Positions 31,738-35,477 of a DNA stretch of 35,477 nucleotides are shown piece after piece. The notes beneath the pieces are model-generated. The model searched no databases. It was given only the letters and a program-made list of their open reading frames with translations, and had not been told where the DNA came from. The stretch's first letter is position 1. The number at the start of each line of letters is the position of its first letter. The DNA comes from Lachnospiraceae bacterium (GTDB lineage: Bacteria > Bacillota > Clostridia > Lachnospirales > Lachnospiraceae): positions 1-35,477 of the forward strand of contig JAFUFI010000009.1 of NCBI GenBank assembly GCA_017469945.1, given 5' to 3'. Position numbers and translations under genes: made by a program.

Positions 31738-32700
31738 ATGCAGGTAAGAAATAATTCGATTTTTGTGGGAGATGAAACCCGCACAAACCGTGCCGCAGAC
31801 GGTAAGAGTAAGGGGCAAAACAGTTCTTCAAAATCTGTTAACGGAGCGGCTTTAACGGAAAAGTTTGATCCTATTGCGGCAAAAAGAAGTCAGGCAAGAA
31901 AAGCTGCAATGAAGATAATCGGAGATGCTTTTGAAAACGAGCAAAAGATCGACAAGGATCTTGACTCGCACAGACAAAAGATACGTGAACTTCATGGCGA
32001 TATTTCAGGATATCGGGAAGAAATCAAGAATTTAAGAGAAAGCCGCGAACTGCTCAGAAACGAATACGGTGTTGACGAGAACAGCGAAGAAGAAAGACAG
32101 CTAAAACTCCTTGAAAAGGAAGCCGATTCCAGAACCAAGGGATCGAAAGTAACCCTTACCCGCGAAGAGATGAATGAAGTGGGATACATCAGGGCAAAAG
32201 GGCTTACGGAGTATCAGCACCGAGCTATGGAACTTAAGGAATCGGAGAGATATTATGCCGACTTTATATACGATGCGGAAAACGACATAAAAACCGAAAA
32301 TGCTATTATCTCCGGATCAAAGATTGAGCGTCTTAAGTATAGTCCTATGCTTGATGCCAGAGAACAGGCAGAAACAATAATGGAATCTGCGGAAAAGGAA
32401 GTTCTCGGAATGCTCTACGAAGAGGGAAAAGAGCATATCGACGAAGAGCAGGAGAAAAAGGAAGAGGAAGCAAAGGCCCAAAGAGAAAAGAAGGAAGAAC
32501 TGGAAGAGAAGATCGAAAAAGCAAAAGAAAAGAAAAAAGAACAGGAAGAATTTACCGAAGATATTCTCGAAGCCGTAACCAATCGCGAGATGAAAAATGC
32601 AGATATAAGCGGCGCACAGGAAGAAATCAAGGAAATGATGAGCAAGATGAAGCTTCTCGAGGAAGATGTAAAGGGAGCGGCAATAGATAAGGAAATCTAA
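31738..32700 (+). CDS. Coiled-coil protein, signal-less, motility-linked
   Basis: 320 residues, very charged. The first 45 residues are Ser/Asn/Gly-rich and probably unfolded, as in flagellar-type export signals. From about 55 to 140 and 165 to 320 it is predicted helical with Glu/Lys/Arg heptads (EEQEKKEEEAKAQREKKEEL and similar). No signal peptide, helix or catalytic motif is seen. It could be a secreted or scaffold protein. The sigma-28-like promoter and its place between a FliD-like gene and another signal-less gene suggest a role in the flagellar programme. AAGGAGG precedes the ATG. Confidence 0.7.
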   Translation: MQVRNNSIFVGDETRTNRAADGKSKGQNSSSKSVNGAALTEKFDPIAAKRSQARKAAMKIIGDAFENEQKIDKDLDSHRQKIRELHGDISGYREEIKNLRESRELLRNEYGVDENSEEERQLKLLEKEADSRTKGSKVTLTREEMNEVGYIRAKGLTEYQHRAMELKESERYYADFIYDAENDIKTENAIISGSKIERLKYSPMLDAREQAETIMESAEKEVLGMLYEEGKEHIDEEQEKKEEEAKAQREKKEELEEKIEKAKEKKKEQEEFTEDILEAVTNREMKNADISGAQEEIKEMMSKMKLLEEDVKGAAIDKEI

Positions 32701-32758
32701 GTAGGGAACGGAAATATTAACGAAAGCAGGCACACATGATAATCAAGGAGGATTAATT

Positions 32759-33388
32759 ATGGCTATGAACATCGGAACAGACTACTCAAACTATACATCG
32801 AACTATGGTAAGACAAACGTTTTGCCCGAAAAAGAAACAAAAACAGAAAGCGCCGAAAAAACCAATACTGACGGCGTTATTTACGAAAAATCTGAGGAGA
32901 AAATCGATAATTCCACATATAAGATTAACAAGATGAGCGCTGAGGACAGAAAGAAGATAGCAAGTCAGTTACAGTCTGAAGCAGATCAGCGCAAACAGCA
33001 GCTTATCAGCCTCGTACAGAAGACCTTATCAGGCCAGGTGAACGCATTCGGAATCGCTACAGAGGATGATATCTGGAAAACACTTGCCAGCGGTAATTTC
33101 ACGGTTGATCCGGCTACCAAAGCTCAGGCAGAAAAAGATATCGCCGAAGACGGTTATTGGGGAGTAAAGCAGACGTCCCAGAGACTTTTTGATTTCGCCA
33201 GCGCGCTTGCCGGCGATGATGTGGATAAGATGAAGGAAATGCAGGCTGCCATGGAGAAAGGCTTCAAGCAGGCGACAAAAACATGGGGAAGAGAACTCCC
33301 GGGAATTTGCAGCGACACTATAAATGCAGCAAATAAACTTTTTGAGGACTATTATAAGTCAAAGGAAAACATAACAGAAGAGCAATAG
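32759..33388 (+). CDS. Signal-less helical protein, Asn/Tyr-rich N-terminus
   Basis: 209 residues. The N-terminus MAMNIGTDYSNYTSNYGKTN is polar and disordered, then a helical body begins near 55 (MSAEDRKKIASQLQSEADQRKQ). The C-terminal part (SALAGDDVDKMKEMQAAMEK, GFKQATKTWGRELPGICSDT) is a distinctive block that I have seen in uncharacterised proteins encoded near motility genes; I cannot name the family with certainty. It lies 58 bases after the coiled-coil gene with AAGGAGG and no clear promoter, so it is likely co-transcribed with it and ends at the repeat at 33429. Confidence 0.7.
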   Translation: MAMNIGTDYSNYTSNYGKTNVLPEKETKTESAEKTNTDGVIYEKSEEKIDNSTYKINKMSAEDRKKIASQLQSEADQRKQQLISLVQKTLSGQVNAFGIATEDDIWKTLASGNFTVDPATKAQAEKDIAEDGYWGVKQTSQRLFDFASALAGDDVDKMKEMQAAMEKGFKQATKTWGRELPGICSDTINAANKLFEDYYKSKENITEEQ

Positions 33389-33428
33389 ATTAATGAGTTG
33401 ATTGGTGCTACCATATCAATATATAAAA

Positions 33429-33517
33429 TGACACAGGGGGACGGGGTTGGGGGTTCATAGTCAGAATGATTTCAAAATTATCTGAAAATGAACCCCCAAC
33501 CCCGTCCCCCTGTGTCA
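33429..33517 (+). repeat. Full 89-bp G-rich palindromic repeat
   Basis: Perfect 30-base arms of the main type with a forward loop (AGTCAGAATGATTTC / AAAATTATCTGAAA). Preceded by AAAA and followed by TTTTTG. It lies 40 bases after a stop and before the promoter of the TIM-barrel operon, so it is a good candidate terminator. Confidence 0.95.
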
Positions 33518-33543
33518 TTTTTGTGTTTGTTTTGAGCAAGTTT

Positions 33544-33552
33544 TGATATAAT
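33544..33552 (+). promoter_or_regulatory. Extended -10 promoter of the TIM-barrel/ThuA operon
   Basis: TGA-TATAAT with TATAAT at 33547-33552; the -35 is weak. The predicted start, seven bases downstream, coincides with the ATG of the small open frame at 33559, so that frame could be leaderless. Confidence 0.55.
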
Positions 33553-33558
33553 ATGTGC

Positions 33559-33681
33559 ATGATCAAAAATGGAAAGACCATAGGAGCATTATGCTGGTTT
33601 GAAGATCTGAATCGCTTTTTTGAGGTCATAGCAAAATGCATGAAACCGGGAGACGTGATTTTACGAGGTAAGAAATTATGA
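33559..33681 (+). CDS. Possible leaderless 40-residue upstream protein
   Basis: The frame reads MIKNGKTIGALCWFEDLNRF, then FEVIAKCMKPGDVILRGKKL. Its composition looks coding, and it ends TGATG, overlapping the start region of the TIM-barrel gene (ATG 33678 or 33681). The ATG is at the predicted transcription start, so there is no ribosome site. It could be a small protein, a coupling leader, or the tail of a decayed gene. Confidence 0.4.
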   Translation: MIKNGKTIGALCWFEDLNRFFEVIAKCMKPGDVILRGKKL

Positions 33682-34478
33682 TGAAAATTGGAACATTCTT
33701 CCACCACATAAGGGAGGCAGCCGCAGAACGCGGTGAAACCTTGGAGCAGACATTGGAATATGTTCGTGAGTTAGGCTACGAGGCAGCAGAAGTTGATGCT
33801 GATGATCATGAAGGTGCAGAACTTCTCGGTGCACACGGTATTGCGGTGAGCAGTATTTATCGCAATTATTCATGGCACGATAAGATTGACGAGAAGGCGA
33901 TGGATGAGCATATTCGTTTGGCAAAGGAACTGGGCTCGGAAAAGATCATGGCGATTCCCGGATTTTTTGGCGAAAATGATACCGATATCATTCGAAAAGA
34001 GAAATTAAAACGAATGGCAGAGGGTATGAACTTGATTTGCGAGCGTGCACTGCAAAATGGGCTTACCTTGACTATCGAAGACTATGATAATGCGTTGAGC
34101 CCCATATCTACTATTGATGGCATGAAGTATTTTCTTGATGCAGTTCCGAAACTAAAAGTTGCTTTTGATACAGGAAATTTCGCATATATCGGTGAAGACG
34201 TGTTAGCTGCAGAGAAAGCATTCGCAGACCGGATTGTTCACGCACATCTTAAGGACAGGCTTTATAGTCAGATCGGCAACGGTGATCCTTGCAAATGCCC
34301 GGACGGAAGAGTGCTCTGGCCTTGTGCAGTGGGTGAAGGAGACATACCCATGGATGAATTGCTTAACATATTGAAGTCTAAGGGATACAGCGGATATGTA
34401 ATGGCAGAATTCTTTGGGGCCGCGTCATATTCCGATACATTAGAAAAGTCTATGGAATATCTTAGGGGGAGAGTGTGA
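33678..34478 (+). CDS. Sugar phosphate isomerase/epimerase-type TIM barrel
   Basis: 266 residues of the xylose-isomerase-like TIM-barrel superfamily. Likely metal ligands are in MAIPGFFGEND, TIEDYDNALS (Glu), AFDTGNFAYIGED (Asp), IVHAHLKDR (His) and VMAEFFGA (Glu). Members isomerise or epimerise sugars or inositol derivatives, or dehydrate keto-inositols; the substrate cannot be fixed. Cytoplasmic. Coupled to ThuA (TGATG), a frequent pairing in sugar and polyol breakdown clusters, usually with Gfo/Idh-type dehydrogenases, which are not in the window. A second ATG at 33681 is equally possible. Confidence 0.85.
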   Translation: MMKIGTFFHHIREAAAERGETLEQTLEYVRELGYEAAEVDADDHEGAELLGAHGIAVSSIYRNYSWHDKIDEKAMDEHIRLAKELGSEKIMAIPGFFGENDTDIIRKEKLKRMAEGMNLICERALQNGLTLTIEDYDNALSPISTIDGMKYFLDAVPKLKVAFDTGNFAYIGEDVLAAEKAFADRIVHAHLKDRLYSQIGNGDPCKCPDGRVLWPCAVGEGDIPMDELLNILKSKGYSGYVMAEFFGAASYSDTLEKSMEYLRGRV

Positions 34479-35179
34479 TGATCAGAGTTACCATATGGAA
34501 TGAATATGAACACGAAAGAACGATCCCTGCGATCGAAAAAGTCTATCCCGAAGGAATCCATGGGGCATTAAAAATAATATTATCAACTGAAGAAGATTTA
34601 TGCGTCAGGTGCTCGACACTTTTGGATCCTGAGCAGGGTGTGTCTGAAGAGATACTTCAGAATACCGACGTGCTGATCTGGTGGAGCCATGCAAAGCAGG
34701 ATGATATTACAGACGAAAATGTGGATCGCATTATTAATCATGTCCATAGCGGAATGGGATTCATTGCACTGCATTCAGCGCATTATAGCAAGGTTTTCAG
34801 AAAACTGATGGGTACAACCTGTACACTCGGATGGAAGCATGGTGATCATGAAAAACTGTTTTGTGTAGAGCCATCTCATCCGATTGCAGAAGGAGTTCCA
34901 AAAGTTATTGATCTTCCGGATGAAGAACTATACTGTGAACCTTTTTCCATCCCCAAACCCGATGATGTGGTCTTCATGGGATGGTTTGAAGGCGGAGCGG
35001 TTTTTAGGAGCGGATGTACTTTTACGAGAGGATACGGGAAGATCTTTTATTTTCAACCCGGGCATGAAGAAAACAGAGTTTATGATGATCCTGGCATCCG
35101 TAAAATTCTGATAAATGCTGTTAGGTGGGCTGCACCTAAAACAAGACTTGCAAAGCCTGAAGAGAATTTTGAATTGTAA
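34478..35179 (+). CDS. ThuA-like domain protein (trehalose utilisation type)
   Basis: 233 residues from ATG 34478, which overlaps the previous stop; AGGGGGAG lies upstream. The class-I glutamine-amidotransferase-like fold is visible: VTIWNEYEHE at strand one, DVLIWWSHAKQDDITDENVD, GMGFIALHSAHYSKVFRKLMG in the nucleophile-elbow position (no Cys), TLGWKHGDHEK, HPIAEGVPK and GYGKIFYFQPGHEE. ThuA proteins take part in trehalose or related disaccharide catabolism; the reaction is not settled. A single hydrophilic cytoplasmic protein, last of its operon. Confidence 0.9.
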   Translation: MIRVTIWNEYEHERTIPAIEKVYPEGIHGALKIILSTEEDLCVRCSTLLDPEQGVSEEILQNTDVLIWWSHAKQDDITDENVDRIINHVHSGMGFIALHSAHYSKVFRKLMGTTCTLGWKHGDHEKLFCVEPSHPIAEGVPKVIDLPDEELYCEPFSIPKPDDVVFMGWFEGGAVFRSGCTFTRGYGKIFYFQPGHEENRVYDDPGIRKILINAVRWAAPKTRLAKPEENFEL

Positions 35180-35216
35180 CGAAAAAAGAAGGTTTCAGGA
35201 AGAAAAAGCAGGGGAC

Positions 35217-35381
35217 ATGCCTGAGTATGATGAATTCTGTCTTCTCAAATTAAAAGACGGTCGACATACCGTGGGAAATGACACAGGGGGACGGGGGTGG
35301 GGGTTCATAGTCAGAACAATCTCAAAATTATCTGAAAATGAACCCCCACCCCCGTCCCAATGTCATTTAGATAGTAAATAA
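35217..35381 (+). pseudogene. Small open frame running into the palindromic repeat
   Basis: ATG 35217 opens MPEYDEFCLLKLKDGRHTVG, which reads like the start of a genuine small protein. The frame then enters the repeat at 35279 (GNDTGGRGWGF) and stays open through both arms, ending at 35381 in the terminal repeat. The coding-like part stops exactly where the repeat begins, so the repeat may have cut the gene. The ribosome site is weak. It may instead be non-coding. Confidence 0.4.
35279..35365 (+). repeat. 87-bp palindromic repeat with altered right tag
   Basis: The left arm starts with the usual tag TGACACAG; the right arm ends CGTCCCAATGTCA in place of CGTCCCCCTGTGTCA, two bases shorter. 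The loop AGTCAGAACAATCTC / AAAATTATCTGAAA combines the left half seen (in reverse) at 28361 and 31578 with the right half seen at 25676 and 33429. From 35337 on it is part of the inverted terminal repeat. Confidence 0.92.
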
Positions 35382-35477
35382 GATAAAAATAGTGTATCAT
35401 TAAAGCCATGATAAATCCAAACATAAATACAGCCAGTTCTCGGGTTTACGGTCAAAAAGCTTATTTTTGAAAAAGGC
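35337..35477. repeat. Right arm of exact 141-bp inverted terminal repeat
   Basis: Exact reverse complement of bases 1-141. It contains the right arm of the 87-bp palindrome and 112 bases of AT-rich flank. On this side the palindrome is complete, whereas at the left end only one arm is present, so the two junctions are not equivalent. Confidence 0.95.

Noticed and set aside
4222..33517. RAYT/Y1 transposase or other mobiliser for the repeats
   Set aside because: Looked for an IS200-like His-hydrophobic-His protein in all listed frames and found none in the window.
4222..35365. CRISPR array
   Set aside because: The repeats are dispersed by kilobases, palindromic and between genes, with no spacers and no cas genes.
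1..35477. Linear plasmid or phage with inverted ends
   Set aside because: No replication, packaging or structural genes; the inverted match is exactly 141 bases, which fits an assembly-graph overlap better.
1..35477. tRNA or rRNA genes, T-box or known riboswitches
   Set aside because: No cloverleaf with a GGTTCRA arm, specifier-type leader or conserved riboswitch core was recognised; the GGGGGTTCAT of the repeat resembles a T-arm only by chance.

Overview
This 35.5 kb window looks like chromosomal DNA of a motile, polysaccharide-using Firmicute, most likely a Lachnospiraceae relative such as a Butyrivibrio-type gut or rumen bacterium. That view rests on moderate-to-low GC, strong AGGAGG-type ribosome sites, lipobox lipoproteins, an AgrC/AgrA-like pair, a GH3 glycosidase and clostridial-type MsrA. 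It is an inference from gene style, with no rRNA or other marker in the window. There are no tRNA or rRNA genes, no phage genes, no transposase and no CRISPR array.

Layout, left to right. (1) 195-4187: a YqeY-family protein and an ABC exporter (ATPase plus two-domain FtsX permease). (2) 4412-9285: a very large fusion protein (membrane module, sensory beta-propeller, Y_Y_Y, HD-GYP cyclic-di-GMP phosphodiesterase) translationally coupled to a BMP-type nucleoside-binding protein. (3) 13586-9418, minus strand: a hybrid sensor kinase with Hpt domain, a LuxR-type regulator, a frameshifted tiny lipoprotein, a small membrane protein and a lipoprotein. (4) 13804-16002: an intracellular GH3 beta-glucosidase. 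(5) 19104-16068, minus strand: MsrA, an inositol-phosphatase-family enzyme, a frameshifted four-helix membrane protein and an acidic lipoprotein. (6) 19105-20700: an AT-rich island with a Cys-rich small protein and a PLD-like protein. (7) 20719-25678: a lipoprotein, frameshifted sfsA, a YhfC-type membrane protease, a YtrA-type GntR regulator and a DUF5808-like membrane protein. (8) 26023-28247: nitroreductase, a second MsrA, an XRE-membrane fusion and a small acidic protein. (9) 28556-33388: a LytTR response regulator and GHKL kinase followed by three signal-less proteins with a flagellar flavour. (10) 33559-35179: a sugar isomerase/epimerase-like TIM barrel and a ThuA-like protein.

The most distinctive structure is a family of G-rich palindromic repeats placed between genes, mostly just after stop codons. 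Six copies are exactly 89 bp and one is 87 bp; shortened, half and inside-out variants also occur. They carry flanking A and T runs like bidirectional terminators and are built from a constant core with exchangeable end tags.

The best candidate regulatory circuit is in region 9. The promoter of the response regulator and the promoter of the downstream FliD-like gene share a 19-bp block (16 of 19 identical), a 21-bp-period direct repeat and an identically spaced -10-like CCGATAA. The next gene has a near-perfect sigma-28 type promoter. This suggests an AgrC/AgrA-like system that controls itself and a motility-linked, possibly exported, protein set.

Two cautions. The first and last 141 bases are exact reverse complements, a length equal to a common largest assembler k-mer, so the window ends probably reflect an assembly-graph junction at a repeat. 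Three genes carry apparent single-base deletions, which may be sequence errors or real decay.
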